Shown here: positions 54,571 through 64,000 of the stretch, one piece after another | Numbering within the stretch: the first letter of the stretch is position 1 | How the letters are laid out: the number at the start of each line of letters is the position of its first letter | Assembly: GCF_000317515.1 (NCBI RefSeq) | Contig: NC_019738.1 | Span: 4,242,001 to 4,306,000, forward strand | Length of the DNA: 64,000 bases | Direction: 5' to 3' | From: Allocoleopsis franciscana PCC 7113 | GTDB lineage: Bacteria; Cyanobacteriota; Cyanobacteriia; Cyanobacteriales; Coleofasciculaceae | The notes under the pieces: generated by a model | What the model saw: only the letters and a program-made list of their open reading frames with translations | The model's database searches: none | Told to the model about the DNA's origin: nothing | Position numbers and translations under genes: made by a program

Positions 54571-55575
54571 CTATAGGTAGTAGTTTTGATACCACCGAAC
54601 AAAGCGATGAATCCCTTCTTCAATCGTTGTAGAGGGCTTAAATCCCACATCTTTCATTAATTCATCCACATCTGCATAAGTGGATAGGACATCCCCAGGC
54701 TGCAAGGGGAGAAAATTCTTCTCGACTGTTTTACCTAAAGCCTGTTCAATCACCTCGATAAAGGTCATTAACTCGACAGGGTTATTGTTACCAATGTTGT
54801 AAAGCTTATAGGGGGCTGAGCTAGGGGCGACTTCAGGATGATTGCCACTTGGGTTTACAGGGCTTTGGGGAGGTTTATGCATCACTCGCACCACGCCTTC
54901 AACTACATCATCCACATAAGTAAAATCACGCTTCATTTTGCCAAAGTTATAAATATCGATCGCCTTACCTTCTTGAATGGCTTTTACAAATTTGAAATAA
55001 GCCATATCTGGGCGTCCCCAAGGGCCGTAGACTGTGAAGAAACGCAGACCTGTGGCAGGTAAATTGTATAAATGACTGTAAACATGAGCAATTAATTCAT
55101 TCGCCTTTTTGCTAGCAGCGTAAAGGGAAATGGGATGATCGACATTATCCGTGACGGCAAACGGAACTTTGGTGTTCACACCGTAAACAGAACTAGAAGA
55201 AGCAAAGACAAGATGCTTGACTTGAGTCTGACGACATCCTTCTAACAAATTGACAAACCCGGACATGTTACTGTCTACGTAAGCAAAGGGATTTTCTAGG
55301 GAATAGCGGACTCCGGCTTGAGCCGCGAGATTGATCACATAATCAAAGCTCTGTTCTGGAAATAGCTCAAGGATGCGATCGCGGTTTGCTAAATCTAGCC
55401 ATTCAAACGTAAATTTCGCTTGGGGCTGTAGCTGAGCCAATCGATCTTTTTTTAACGTCACATCATAGTAATCATTCAGATTATCGATGCCATAAACCTC
55501 AATACCCTCTGCTAATAAGCGTTTGGCTAAGTGATAGCCAATAAATCCAGCAACTCCAGTAACTAAGACTTTCAT
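54571..55575 (-). CDS. NAD-dependent epimerase, UDP-glucuronate 4-epimerase-like
   Basis: Extended SDR of 334 residues. The nucleotide site is TGVAGFIGYHLAKRL and the catalytic pair YAASKKANE. GIDNLNDYYDVTLKKDRL and the RFFTVYGPWGRPDMA block match UDP-glucuronate 4-epimerases that supply galacturonate for surface polysaccharides. Start ATG 55575 is chosen since the longer frame adds 11 residues before the usual MKVLVTG. Single gene. Confidence 0.88.
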   Translation of the reverse strand: MKVLVTGVAGFIGYHLAKRLLAEGIEVYGIDNLNDYYDVTLKKDRLAQLQPQAKFTFEWLDLANRDRILELFPEQSFDYVINLAAQAGVRYSLENPFAYVDSNMSGFVNLLEGCRQTQVKHLVFASSSSVYGVNTKVPFAVTDNVDHPISLYAASKKANELIAHVYSHLYNLPATGLRFFTVYGPWGRPDMAYFKFVKAIQEGKAIDIYNFGKMKRDFTYVDDVVEGVVRVMHKPPQSPVNPSGNHPEVAPSSAPYKLYNIGNNNPVELMTFIEVIEQALGKTVEKNFLPLQPGDVLSTYADVDELMKDVGFKPSTTIEEGIHRFVRWYQNYYL

Positions 55576-55770
55576 CAGGTTTTTACTCCAGTTATCTTTC
55601 AGGGACAATAGTTCAGTACTATAGCTCCCCAGACTCCGTTTTTAGATAGATCAGGAGATGGAAGTCTCACATTTCGTGAGGAAATAACCAGAGACATTAT
55701 CCTCACGGCATAGTGTACTCACCCCGCAAAGTGCTTAACATGAATTTGTAACCACTGAACATCATTGAAG

Positions 55771-58311
55771 ATGCGGGAAGCTAAGCGATTGCTGCTGTCA
55801 AGTTACGGTGTTCCTGTGCTAGCAAGCCTGCTGGCATTGCTACTCCGTTCCCTACTCGCACCCCTTCTTCGGGAAAATGCTCCTCTTTTGGTCTTTATCA
55901 TACCCGTGATGATCAGCGCCTGGTATGGTGGCTTGAAGCCTGGTTTGCTGGCGACAGCTATAAGTGCTTTGATCGGCTGCTATTTCTTTGTGCAACCTGT
56001 GTTTAGCCTAGACATTACGGGTGTGGCTAATGGAGTTCGGATCGGCATATTTCTCGTGGAGGGGGTGCTGATTAGTTGGTTGAGCGAAACACGGCGGGGT
56101 GCGATGCAGCGCAGTGAGGCGATCGCATCATCGTTACGGGAGAGTGAGGAGAGCTACCGCCTGCTCGTGGAAGGTGTGGAAGATTACGCTATTTTTAGGC
56201 TCGACCCCAAGGGAAATATTGTTACCTGGAACAACGGAGCAGAACGGATTAAAGGGTATAAAGCCGCAGACATTCTGGGTCAAAATTACTCGATTCTGTT
56301 TACAGTAGAGGATATTGAACGCCATAAGCCCGAACAAGCTCTCTTAATGGCGGTAAGAGAAGGTCATTTTGTCGAGGACAGTTGGCGGCGACGGAAAGAT
56401 GGTTCCTTGTTTTGGGCAAGTACTACGATTACAGCATTACGAAATGAGTCGGGAAAGCTGTGTGGCTTCTCCAACGTAATCCGTGACATCACACAACGGA
56501 AACAAGCCGAGGAAGAATTACGCAAGCTGGTCAAAGACTTATCCGACGTAAAATTTGCCATCGATCGAGCCGCCATCTTGGCTACTACCGATGAAAGGGG
56601 AAACATCACCAATGTCAACGATAAGTTTTGCGAACTCTCCCAATACTCTAGGGAAGAACTGATTGGGCAGAATCATCGCCTGATTAATTCCGGTTACCAT
56701 CCCCAAGAATTTTTTGCCAACCTCTGGTCAACCATTAAAAGGGGGGATGTATGGCATGGAGAAATCAAGAATAGAGCGAAGGATGGCTCTTACTATTGGG
56801 TGGATACGACAATCGTGCCGTTTTTGGATGATGCAGGGCAACCCTTTCAGTATCTTGCCATTCGTTTCGATATTAGCGATCGCAAGCACGCACAAGAAGT
56901 CTTACATCGCTATGCTCAACGCTTAGAAGCCTTACATGAAATTGACCGTGCTATTCTCAGAGCCGAGTCTACCAAACAGCTGGCTCGTGCTGCGCTTTTA
57001 CGCCTGCATTCTGTGGTGCCCTACGAGCAAGCCATGGTGGTTCTATTCCGGTTCCAAACCCAAGAAGCAGAGCTACTGACAAGAGAGTGGAATGGAGAAT
57101 TGAGGAGAGAAACGATACCCATCTCTGACTTGATACCCATTCAAGTGTCACTACAACAAGTATCGATTCGTTACATCGAAAACCTCAGTACCCTCGCTCC
57201 CTGTCCGCCACTGCTGGAACGCCAACTAGCTGAAGGGAAGCGTAGCTTCTTAAGTATTTCTCTGATTGCCGAAGGCGAGTTAATCGGTGAACTTGGGGTA
57301 TTCGCCAGACCGGTTGCCGCCTTTACACAGGAACACCAAGAAATTGTCACGGAGGTTGCCAACCAACTTGCCATTGCGACACAGCAAGCCCGACTTCGGG
57401 AACAACGGCAAAACTACGCGGCTGAGTTAGAGCAACGGGTGATTGAGCGCACGGCTGAACTACAGGAGGCGAATGAAGCTCTAGAGGTATTTGTGTATTC
57501 CGCCTCTCACGACTTGCGTGCACCCCTGCGAGGCATACAAGGATTGGCTCAAGTCCTGTTAGAAGACTACGGCGATCTGTTTGATAGCGAGGGTCAGCTC
57601 TACGCCCAACGCCTTGTGCTGTCTGCTCAAGAGATGAGTGCTCTACTTCAAGACCTCCTAGATTACAGCCGCCTCAGTCGTGCTGAAATTAATCTACAAA
57701 GAATTGATTTAGCCTCCATCATGACCAGCGCGTTGACTCAGCTACAGACAGAACTGCAAGCACAAAAAGCACAGGTAAGGGTGGAGATACCGTGTTTTGA
57801 AGTGATGGGTCATCGCGCTACCTTAATTCAGGTGGTCACGAATTTGATCACCAATGCCATTAAGTTTGTACCTCCTGGCGTACAGCCACAGGTGCGAATA
57901 TGGGCTGAGGAGAGAGGAGTTGGGGACGAGGAGCATCAGAACGTGAGTGCAGATGAGAATATGACTCAACTTCAGCCCAGAGACGAGAACAAAACGTTGC
58001 TCCCTGACATCAGGACTCCCTCCCGCTACGCTATTCCCAACAATCAGGTTACTCCCGTCGCTGCTGTTTCAGCCAACATTCGCTTATGGATAGAAGATAA
58101 TGGCATTGGAATTGAGCCAAGACACCAAGAAAATATTTTCCAAGCCTTTGAGCGCTTGCATGGTGTGGAAACGTATTCCGGCACTGGGATGGGATTAGCC
58201 ATTGTACGGAAGGGAGTCGAGCGGATGGGAGGTCGAGTCGGCGTTGAGTCGCAGTTCGGTGATGGTAGTCGCTTCTGGATAGAGCTACGGCAAACTACTT
58301 CAACAGCATGA
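55771..58311 (+). CDS. Membrane-bound PAS-GAF sensor histidine kinase
   Basis: Kinase of 846 residues. N-terminal DUF4118-type region with about four helices (residues 10-105), two PAS domains with PAC motifs (about 125-245 and 255-375), a GAF domain (about 390-535), a coiled coil, HisKA with SASHDLRAPL, and HATPase c. Helices suggest KdpD-like membrane anchoring. Residues encoded by 57907-58077 are a low-complexity insertion between the N and G1 boxes. ATG 55771 is preferred over TTG 55765. A second kinase gene follows after 113 nt. Confidence 0.9.
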   Translation: MREAKRLLLSSYGVPVLASLLALLLRSLLAPLLRENAPLLVFIIPVMISAWYGGLKPGLLATAISALIGCYFFVQPVFSLDITGVANGVRIGIFLVEGVLISWLSETRRGAMQRSEAIASSLRESEESYRLLVEGVEDYAIFRLDPKGNIVTWNNGAERIKGYKAADILGQNYSILFTVEDIERHKPEQALLMAVREGHFVEDSWRRRKDGSLFWASTTITALRNESGKLCGFSNVIRDITQRKQAEEELRKLVKDLSDVKFAIDRAAILATTDERGNITNVNDKFCELSQYSREELIGQNHRLINSGYHPQEFFANLWSTIKRGDVWHGEIKNRAKDGSYYWVDTTIVPFLDDAGQPFQYLAIRFDISDRKHAQEVLHRYAQRLEALHEIDRAILRAESTKQLARAALLRLHSVVPYEQAMVVLFRFQTQEAELLTREWNGELRRETIPISDLIPIQVSLQQVSIRYIENLSTLAPCPPLLERQLAEGKRSFLSISLIAEGELIGELGVFARPVAAFTQEHQEIVTEVANQLAIATQQARLREQRQNYAAELEQRVIERTAELQEANEALEVFVYSASHDLRAPLRGIQGLAQVLLEDYGDLFDSEGQLYAQRLVLSAQEMSALLQDLLDYSRLSRAEINLQRIDLASIMTSALTQLQTELQAQKAQVRVEIPCFEVMGHRATLIQVVTNLITNAIKFVPPGVQPQVRIWAEERGVGDEEHQNVSADENMTQLQPRDENKTLLPDIRTPSRYAIPNNQVTPVAAVSANIRLWIEDNGIGIEPRHQENIFQAFERLHGVETYSGTGMGLAIVRKGVERMGGRVGVESQFGDGSRFWIELRQTTSTA

Positions 58312-58424
58312 ATCGGGCACAGTCCGCGAATTAACCATTGTTGCAGCAATGTCTTTCAAAAGATGGAGACATAACAGCCTTGTGAAGTTTATCTTCTTGA
58401 ATGGGAATCTGCCACAACCACCAC

Positions 58425-60392
58425 ATGTTCCGTCTTCTTCTCATTGATGATAGCCCAGATGACCGCGTTTTAATTCGTCGTGAACTGAGCCAGGAATTTC
58501 CCCACCTAGAAATCGAGGAAATTACCGAAGCCAAAAGTCTCAGTCAAGCTTTAAGTGCGGGTAATTTTGATTTGGTCATTACCGATTATCAACTCCGTTG
58601 GAACGATGGGTTGACTGTACTCCAGGAAATCAAATCACGCTATCCCGACTGCCCCGTGATTATGTTTACCGATAGCGGTAGCCAAGAAGTAGCGGTTGAA
58701 GCGATGAAGGCTGGGTTAGATGATTACCTGATTAAGTCACCCAAGCATTATGTTCGTCTGTCAAATGCAGTACGCTTAGCTTGGCAACGAAGGGAGTCTC
58801 AACGGAAAGCAGAGCGTTTGCAGATGCGCCTACAAGCACTGCTCAATCGTTTGAATGTGGGGGTTTTTCGTTCAACCTTACAGGGGCAGTTGCTCGAAGG
58901 GAATGCCTCGTTTTTACGTTTATTGGGCGTGAGTTCCTTGGAAGAAGCCCGAACTCTGGATTTACAGGCACTTTTACGGCTGCCAGAAGGGGAACTTCAA
59001 CAGGGGAACTCGGAACACGAGATACACTTTTGTCGAGCCGATGGTCGTTTAATCTGGCTTTGTTTAAATCAATCGCTCAATACTACAGAAGGTGAGCCGA
59101 TTCTGGAAGGATTAATCGAAGATATCACCGAGCGTAAGTTAGTTCAAGAAGAACTGAAACGAGCCAAGGACGAACTTGAAAACCGAGTCATCGAACGTAC
59201 CCAAGAATTACGCCAGATCAACGCGCAACTGCTCAAAGAGATGCAAGAGCGTGAACAGGTACAACAGAGGGTGCATGAGAGTGAAGAACGATACAGGCAT
59301 CTAGTGGAATTATCCCCGGATGCCATTATTATTAACAGTGGTGGGCAATTTGTCTTTATAAACAGTGTTGCTGTTAAGCTTTTCGGTGCAACAAGTCCGT
59401 CTGATTTAATTGGCAAACCAATCCTAGATAGGGTACATCCAGACTATCGGCAAATCGTCCAAGAGCAGATACGGCAAATCCTTGAGCAGGGGAAGCCAGT
59501 CGAGCTGATGGAACAGAAATTTTTGAGTTTTGATGGAACGGTGATCGATGTAGAAGTCGCGGCAGCTCCTTTCATTTACCAACAGCAGCCAGCCGTTCAA
59601 GTAGTTGTTCGGGACATTCGGACTCGTAAAAAGGCGGAAGAAGAACTCCGGAAAATGTTGGAGAAAGAAAGAGAACTCAGCGAACTTAAGTCTAGAATTA
59701 TTACCACCATTTCTCACGAATACCGTACCCCATTGACCATTATACTTACTTCTGCTGAATTCCTGGAAAAATATAGTCATAAAATCACAGAAGAGAGGCG
59801 GTTACTTCATCTCAAGCGCATTCAGACTAGTAGTAAACACTTAGCAGACTTAGTGAGTGATGTACTATTTATGGGTCAAGCAGAGGCCGATCGATTAAAA
59901 TTTAATCCAATCGTCCTTAATTTAGAAGTATTTTGCCGTGAAGTTCTCGAAGAAATACGCTTTAGTATCGACAACCAAGCAGTAATTATTTTTGTGGTAA
60001 AGGGCAACTGTACTCAGGCTTGTCTAGATGAAAAACAACTGCGACAAATCTTGATTAATTTGCTTTCAAATGCCATTAAATATTCCCCTAAAGGCGGTAC
60101 AATTCAATTTAACCTTGAATGTCAGGAAAATGTGGCTGTTTTCAGGATTCAGGATGAAGGCATCGGCATTCCCACAGAAGATGTTTCTCAACTGTTCGAG
60201 TCATTTCATCGAGCCAGTAACGTTGAAACCATTCCGGGTACCGGTCTAGGTTTGGCAATTGTCAAAAAGTGCGTGGATTCGCACCAAGGCAAAATTACAG
60301 TGAACAGTGTTGTCGATGGAGGGACGACGTTTACTGTTACGTTGCCATTGAAACCGCCAGTTTCTCACTTTGATTTGCGCTCAAGTCGATAG
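58425..60392 (+). CDS. Receiver-PAS-histidine kinase hybrid
   Basis: Cytosolic signalling protein of 655 residues. N-terminal receiver (about 1-125) with LLIDDSPDDR and phospho-acceptor in LVITDYQL; a PAS-like segment (about 140-240), a coiled coil (about 245-290), a PAS domain (about 290-405), HisKA with TISHEYRTPL, and HATPase c with NLLSNAIKY and GTGLGLAIVKK. Its receiver could accept phosphate from the membrane kinase encoded just upstream. Start ATG 58425 gives a receiver-type N-terminus (MFRLLLIDD). Confidence 0.9.
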   Translation: MFRLLLIDDSPDDRVLIRRELSQEFPHLEIEEITEAKSLSQALSAGNFDLVITDYQLRWNDGLTVLQEIKSRYPDCPVIMFTDSGSQEVAVEAMKAGLDDYLIKSPKHYVRLSNAVRLAWQRRESQRKAERLQMRLQALLNRLNVGVFRSTLQGQLLEGNASFLRLLGVSSLEEARTLDLQALLRLPEGELQQGNSEHEIHFCRADGRLIWLCLNQSLNTTEGEPILEGLIEDITERKLVQEELKRAKDELENRVIERTQELRQINAQLLKEMQEREQVQQRVHESEERYRHLVELSPDAIIINSGGQFVFINSVAVKLFGATSPSDLIGKPILDRVHPDYRQIVQEQIRQILEQGKPVELMEQKFLSFDGTVIDVEVAAAPFIYQQQPAVQVVVRDIRTRKKAEEELRKMLEKERELSELKSRIITTISHEYRTPLTIILTSAEFLEKYSHKITEERRLLHLKRIQTSSKHLADLVSDVLFMGQAEADRLKFNPIVLNLEVFCREVLEEIRFSIDNQAVIIFVVKGNCTQACLDEKQLRQILINLLSNAIKYSPKGGTIQFNLECQENVAVFRIQDEGIGIPTEDVSQLFESFHRASNVETIPGTGLGLAIVKKCVDSHQGKITVNSVVDGGTTFTVTLPLKPPVSHFDLRSSR

Positions 60393-60479
60393 ATATAAAT
60401 AAACGAAAAGCTGACTTACTATACTTCCTTTAAAATAGACCTTACAAGATTGTCCGGGAGCGGGTAAGCTAATCGGCAT

Positions 60480-60501
60480 TTAAATTGAGCTTAAATTGAG
60501 C
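60480..60501. repeat. 11-bp tandem duplication
   Basis: TTAAATTGAGC occurs twice without a gap in the 219-nt region before nth. No other feature was seen there. Confidence 0.9.
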
Positions 60502-60611
60502 TTTGAGGTTGGCGGTTGAAAGGGTTGGTGCAAGATATGAGTTATGCAATTTAAATTCTGATTAGCTTAATCACATTACCCATTAACAATTACCAATTAT
60601 CCACACACTAT

Positions 60612-61328
60612 ATGAGCATCACTCGTAAATGGGCTGCCAAGCAGCAGCGGGCAATCGAGATATTGATTCGCCTCAAGCGTTTGTATCCAGAAGCGCCCTG
60701 TACACTGAACTACGAAACACCTGTACAGTTGCTAGTGGCAACAATCCTCTCGGCTCAATGTACCGATGAGCGGGTGAATAAGGTGACACCTGAGCTGTTT
60801 CGCCGTTTTCCCACAGCCGTAGCTTTATCCGCCGCCAATCTAGAGGAAATTGAAACTTTAGTTCGTTCTACGGGCTTTTATCGCAACAAGGCGAAAAATA
60901 TTCAAGGGGCCTGTCGCATGATTATGACCGAGTTTGGGGGTGAAGTGCCCAAACGCATGGAAGAACTCTTAAATTTGCCTGGAGTGGCTCGGAAAACGGC
61001 AAATGTTGTTCTAGCTCATGCTTATGATATTCATGCTGGTGTTACCGTGGATACTCATGTCAAGCGCCTGAGCAATCGACTCGGATTGACTGAACATACC
61101 GACCCCATTCGCATTGAGCGAGATTTGATGCGGCTGTTGCCTCAAGCGGAATGGGAAAATTGGTCAATTCGGTTAATTTATCACGGTAGGGCGATTTGTC
61201 AGGCACGAAAACCTCTGTGTGATCACTGTGCTCTTGCCGATATATGCCCTAGTGCGGCGCTATCAAACACCCTGCCTACCGAGGTCAATCTTGTAAAATC
61301 TGCTGCCTCTTTACCTACAACCAAGTGA
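60612..61328 (+). CDS. nth: Endonuclease III
   Basis: DNA glycosylase and AP lyase for oxidised pyrimidines, 238 residues. The helix-hairpin-helix LPGVARKTANVV contains catalytic K128, and D147 is in VDTHVKRL. The [4Fe-4S] cluster ligands C196-x6-C203-x2-C206-x5-C212 are complete. A tail of about 25 residues follows the cluster. It precedes rpsN by 59 nt. Confidence 0.97.
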   Translation: MSITRKWAAKQQRAIEILIRLKRLYPEAPCTLNYETPVQLLVATILSAQCTDERVNKVTPELFRRFPTAVALSAANLEEIETLVRSTGFYRNKAKNIQGACRMIMTEFGGEVPKRMEELLNLPGVARKTANVVLAHAYDIHAGVTVDTHVKRLSNRLGLTEHTDPIRIERDLMRLLPQAEWENWSIRLIYHGRAICQARKPLCDHCALADICPSAALSNTLPTEVNLVKSAASLPTTK

Positions 61329-61387
61329 AGCCATCGGATAAGATGGAAGATGCTGTCTTTTCTGGACTCTAGGAAACTCAAAATTTC

Positions 61388-61690
61388 ATGGCGAAAAAAA
61401 GCATGATTGAGCGCGAAAAAAAGCGCCAAAAGCTGATCGATAAGTATGCTGACAAGCGGGAAGAGCTCAAAGCGCAATTTGAAAATGCTGGCACTCAGCG
61501 CGAGAAGTTAGAAGCTCACCGCAAGCTGCAACAATTACCCCGCAACAGTGCGCCGACCCGTCTACGGAACCGTTGTTGGGTTACGGGACGTCCCCGTGCT
61601 TACTACCGGGATTTTGGACTATCTCGCCATGTGCTACGGGAATGGGCACACCAAGGTCTGTTGCCAGGGGTTGTCAAATCTAGCTGGTAG
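61388..61690 (+). CDS. rpsN: 30S ribosomal protein S14
   Basis: Small-subunit protein of 100 residues, the long zinc-free form. [16 protein letters not shown] at the start and the C-terminal block with [14 protein letters not shown], then [17 protein letters not shown] are diagnostic. It stands apart from the main ribosomal protein operons, as in other cyanobacteria. Confidence 0.98.
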   Translation: MAKKSMIEREKKRQKLIDKYADKREELKAQFENAGTQREKLEAHRKLQQLPRNSAPTRLRNRCWVTGRPRAYYRDFGLSRHVLREWAHQGLLPGVVKSSW

Positions 61691-61781
61691 GTTAATAGGT
61701 TTGCAGGTTGCAAGGTTCGCAAGTTGCCAGTTAGAAGATTATTCTGAGCCTTTGAACCTTCAACCTTCAACCTTTCAACCC

Positions 61782-62111
61782 CTAATTCCCACAACAGCGG
61801 TCAATGCCGAGGCTTTGCAAAAGTAAATCACTGACGGCATTGGCGATCGCAAACTCGCTATAAAAGCTCTCGCGAAAGTCAAACGCCTGCATTTCCGTCA
61901 AAATCGCAATCACCAGCGATCCCAAATCATTTTCGCCCTCCATCCGTTGGCGGACAAAGATTTGGGATGCCCTTCGGGCTATCTGCTGATTCACTGGCTC
62001 TGGAATAAATTCGCGATCGAGCCAAGTGACAAGAGCCTCTCGCAGCCATTCTCCTTCTTGCTGGGCATTCTGGGGAGGGGGGAGTGTAATCGGTGGAATT
62101 GGTTCAGCCAT
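61782..62111 (-). CDS. Conserved-type small protein, unknown function
   Basis: Soluble acidic protein of 109 residues. After a proline-rich start (PIPPITLPPPQNAQ) it is helical: LREALVTWLDREFIPEPVNQQIARRASQIF, then SLVIAILTEMQAFDF and a final DRCCGN. I believe similar proteins occur across cyanobacteria, but know no function. Its start is 106 nt from the end of the permease gene upstream on the same strand. Confidence 0.72.
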   Translation of the reverse strand: MAEPIPPITLPPPQNAQQEGEWLREALVTWLDREFIPEPVNQQIARRASQIFVRQRMEGENDLGSLVIAILTEMQAFDFRESFYSEFAIANAVSDLLLQSLGIDRCCGN

Positions 62112-62216
62112 TAGTCAAGATAACAAGACAACAGTCTTGAACTCATTCTAAGTGGCATTGGCAGGGGCGATACACGGAATGTAATCACCCCTGCGGCGAA
62201 CGCCGATGTTTGAGGT

Positions 62217-63935
62217 TTAACGGAATTCTACTGAAGAACGCCCAGAAAGCAACGCTTTCAGATCAGATTCCCCGATTTTTTGCAACTGTCGCGTGAACTG
62301 AAGGCTCAACAGTGTAAACGCCAGTGATTGACCGATAACGGCGAGGAACACAGTGATTCCGGTGGTCGTTTCTAAACTTGCCCAAGGAAAGGCAGAAAAC
62401 AGCCAAACCCCAGGGTTGTCCATCGGTGTCATCGACAAGAATGTGAAAATAATTGGGGGCACAACAATCAATCCTCCAACGCTTGTCGCCGCCCAAACTG
62501 CACGTTTTGGCGTTTTCATCAAGAGCATGAATTGTGCCACCGCTGCATAAAGAATTGTTAAGCTGGAACTGACTAATAGCCCCCAAAGGGCTGGGATTTT
62601 CAGTTCACTGTTAGGCCAGAACAATATCCAAGGTAGCAAGATGGAAGATGCGATCGCTAAATTCAGGGCGACGGCTACCAGCGCAGGGCTTCTTTCACCC
62701 CAAACCAAATCTAACAATACGCCTCTTTTGTGAACTGAACGCTGCTGGTGGCGATAACGCATCCAATCTTGCATCCCTTGTCGCTGTGGGCTGAGTGCGG
62801 CAATCAGTCCCAAAAACAGCAGCAGGTTAAACACGAGTAGAACCTGAAAATTACTAAACGCACCTCGGTTATAACTTGTCCATTCTGTAACTTCCGGGTT
62901 CACAGCAAACCCAAGAATTACCGCCTCAAAGCAAGCCGTTAACCAGTAACTTTGTTGCTTACCCAAGAGAGTAGCACTGGGATTATGGAAGCAACGCTTG
63001 ACAGCTTGCCAAATCCAGTAAGTCCACAACCCGAAGTTGAGTACCATCAAACCCCCAATACTCCCAATGCTGCTCCCTACAGGCATCGAGAAATAGGTCA
63101 ACTGTTGTAAGCTAGACCTGTAATTCTCTGTAGTGGAAGCATCTAGAGAATAGGAACCCATCAAATAGGGCAATACAACCTCTGGATTAAACAGGAATAA
63201 CCAGTCGAAGGGCGAATGGGTGGCATAACTACCGCTACTCATGAGCATCGTTGTCATTGCGAAAAGGAACATCAGCACCACACCACTACCCAACCAAGCT
63301 TGAAAACCTCCCAATCCTTTGCCTACTAAGCCTAATAACAGAGCCAGAGTGTAGAAAAACAGGCAACTGGTACCCAGGACACCGTAATAACCCAAAATCA
63401 GAGATAAAGAAATTCCACCCGACAACCCAGCGATTAAATGTAAAGGTAAAGCCAAAAAGCCCACGAAATAAAGTAGCATCGGGACTCCTAGCATTTTCCC
63501 CATCAAGATGCTGGGGCTAGACTGAGGCGTGAGGCGTAGAAAGTTCAGCGTGCCACGACGTTCTTCTTTCGCCAAGTCAGCAATCAGCATATAAGTACCG
63601 ACCACCAATAGGGCAAAAATGCCCATAATGCTCAGCCCAAAAAATACATCTTTCCACCACAGCGACCAATTAATCACAAAACCCTTAAAACCATCCGCGA
63701 GGCAGATAGGAGGAGAGTACGGTGGGGCTGTACCCGTACAATATCGGTTAGATATAGCAGTCGCGCTCTCGTTCGGCACCGGTAGCTGACTAGAGAAATT
63801 CATCAGCAATAGTAGTTGACTAACAAGAGAAACGGCTGTGGCGATCAGAATATTGCGGGGTACAAGACGCCCTTTAATTTCTCGGAAAAGTTGCGGATTC
63901 CATTCACCGATTTGATCGATTCTAGGTAAAGCCAT
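62217..63935 (-). CDS. ABC-2 type transporter permease
   Basis: Integral membrane protein of 572 residues with about twelve hydrophobic helices. NPQLFREIKGRLVPRN at the start and KEERRGTLNFLRLTPQSSPSIL after the first periplasmic loop are typical of ABC-2 permeases. A periplasmic loop (about 50-85) contains two Cys that may pair (RYCTGTAPPYSPPIC). The matching ATPase gene is not visible and may lie beyond the right edge. Substrate unknown. Confidence 0.82.
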   Translation of the reverse strand: MALPRIDQIGEWNPQLFREIKGRLVPRNILIATAVSLVSQLLLLMNFSSQLPVPNESATAISNRYCTGTAPPYSPPICLADGFKGFVINWSLWWKDVFFGLSIMGIFALLVVGTYMLIADLAKEERRGTLNFLRLTPQSSPSILMGKMLGVPMLLYFVGFLALPLHLIAGLSGGISLSLILGYYGVLGTSCLFFYTLALLLGLVGKGLGGFQAWLGSGVVLMFLFAMTTMLMSSGSYATHSPFDWLFLFNPEVVLPYLMGSYSLDASTTENYRSSLQQLTYFSMPVGSSIGSIGGLMVLNFGLWTYWIWQAVKRCFHNPSATLLGKQQSYWLTACFEAVILGFAVNPEVTEWTSYNRGAFSNFQVLLVFNLLLFLGLIAALSPQRQGMQDWMRYRHQQRSVHKRGVLLDLVWGERSPALVAVALNLAIASSILLPWILFWPNSELKIPALWGLLVSSSLTILYAAVAQFMLLMKTPKRAVWAATSVGGLIVVPPIIFTFLSMTPMDNPGVWLFSAFPWASLETTTGITVFLAVIGQSLAFTLLSLQFTRQLQKIGESDLKALLSGRSSVEFR

Positions 63936-64000
63936 AAGGATTTTCTCAACTACAAAACATTGGGATTGAGTTAACTGGAGCTTTTTATTTCAAGGCACGG

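Overview
This window is cyanobacterial chromosome. Evidence: the octamer GCGATCGC (HIP1) and its core recur throughout; there are cyanobacteria-type genes (beta-carotene hydroxylase crtR, a cyanobacterial COP23-domain protein, DUF3155, DUF3611, a CCB1-like cytochrome b6 assembly factor, a pheophorbide-oxygenase-like Rieske protein, an SLH porin, RppA- and Hik2-like regulators); and heptanucleotide tandem repeats (TTCTGCC and its complement) of the kind common in filamentous cyanobacteria are present. A large-genome filamentous form is the best guess; the genus cannot be fixed from sequence alone. No rRNA, tRNA or CRISPR array was seen.

Layout. 1-1.3 kb: an IS5/IS1182-type transposase running off the left edge and split by a frameshift at a nine-A run. 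1.5-9 kb: accessory-looking ground with an ABC-F ATPase, a HAD phosphatase, a small gene interrupted by TGA, an aldo/keto reductase, a truncated oxidoreductase remnant, a lone HEPN protein, then hisG, an RppA-like regulator, a 14-copy heptamer array and an NTF2-like protein. 9-16 kb: Rieske oxygenase, a three-domain DhaM-type PTS protein and two glycosyltransferases. 16-29 kb: DUF427, hemE with an SDR gene, LD-carboxypeptidase with a TPR protein, a GH15 remnant ended by a dispersed repeat, a BGluT-like glycosyltransferase, a DMT exporter, sppA, aroH, crtR, a COP23 protein, and a hydrolase/acyltransferase pair resembling a split phytyl-ester synthase. 29-41 kb: metG, a LabA-like NYN protein, lptC, dacB, plsX-fabH, a second copy of the dispersed repeat, a REC-kinase hybrid and a large TPR protein. 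41-54 kb: rsmB, a TerB-like protein, an SLH porin, a Hik2-like kinase, DUF3155, a CCB1-like factor, a PadR regulator, DUF3611, serS and rseP. 54-64 kb: a UDP-glucuronate epimerase-like gene, two large PAS kinases in tandem, nth, rpsN, a conserved small protein and an ABC-2 permease.

Most of the window is housekeeping: translation (metG, serS, rpsN, rsmB), envelope (lptC, dacB, LD-carboxypeptidase, rseP, sppA, SLH porin), lipid (plsX, fabH, acyltransferase pair), tetrapyrrole and carotenoid genes (hemE, Rieske oxygenase, crtR) and signalling. The genes are mostly single or in short two-gene units, with long intergenic gaps carrying repeats.

I did not find a clearly new multi-gene system. The items most worth a second look are: the dispersed MITE-like repeat that ends a glucoamylase gene and recurs downstream of fabH; the hydrolase/acyltransferase pair; the orphan HEPN protein beside gene debris; a possible ribosome-sensing leader upstream of the ABC-F gene; a Shine-Dalgarno-complementary element in the DUF3155 leader; and a dyad over the -10 box of the SLH porin promoter. 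Family assignments rest on motif recognition by eye, not on searches.
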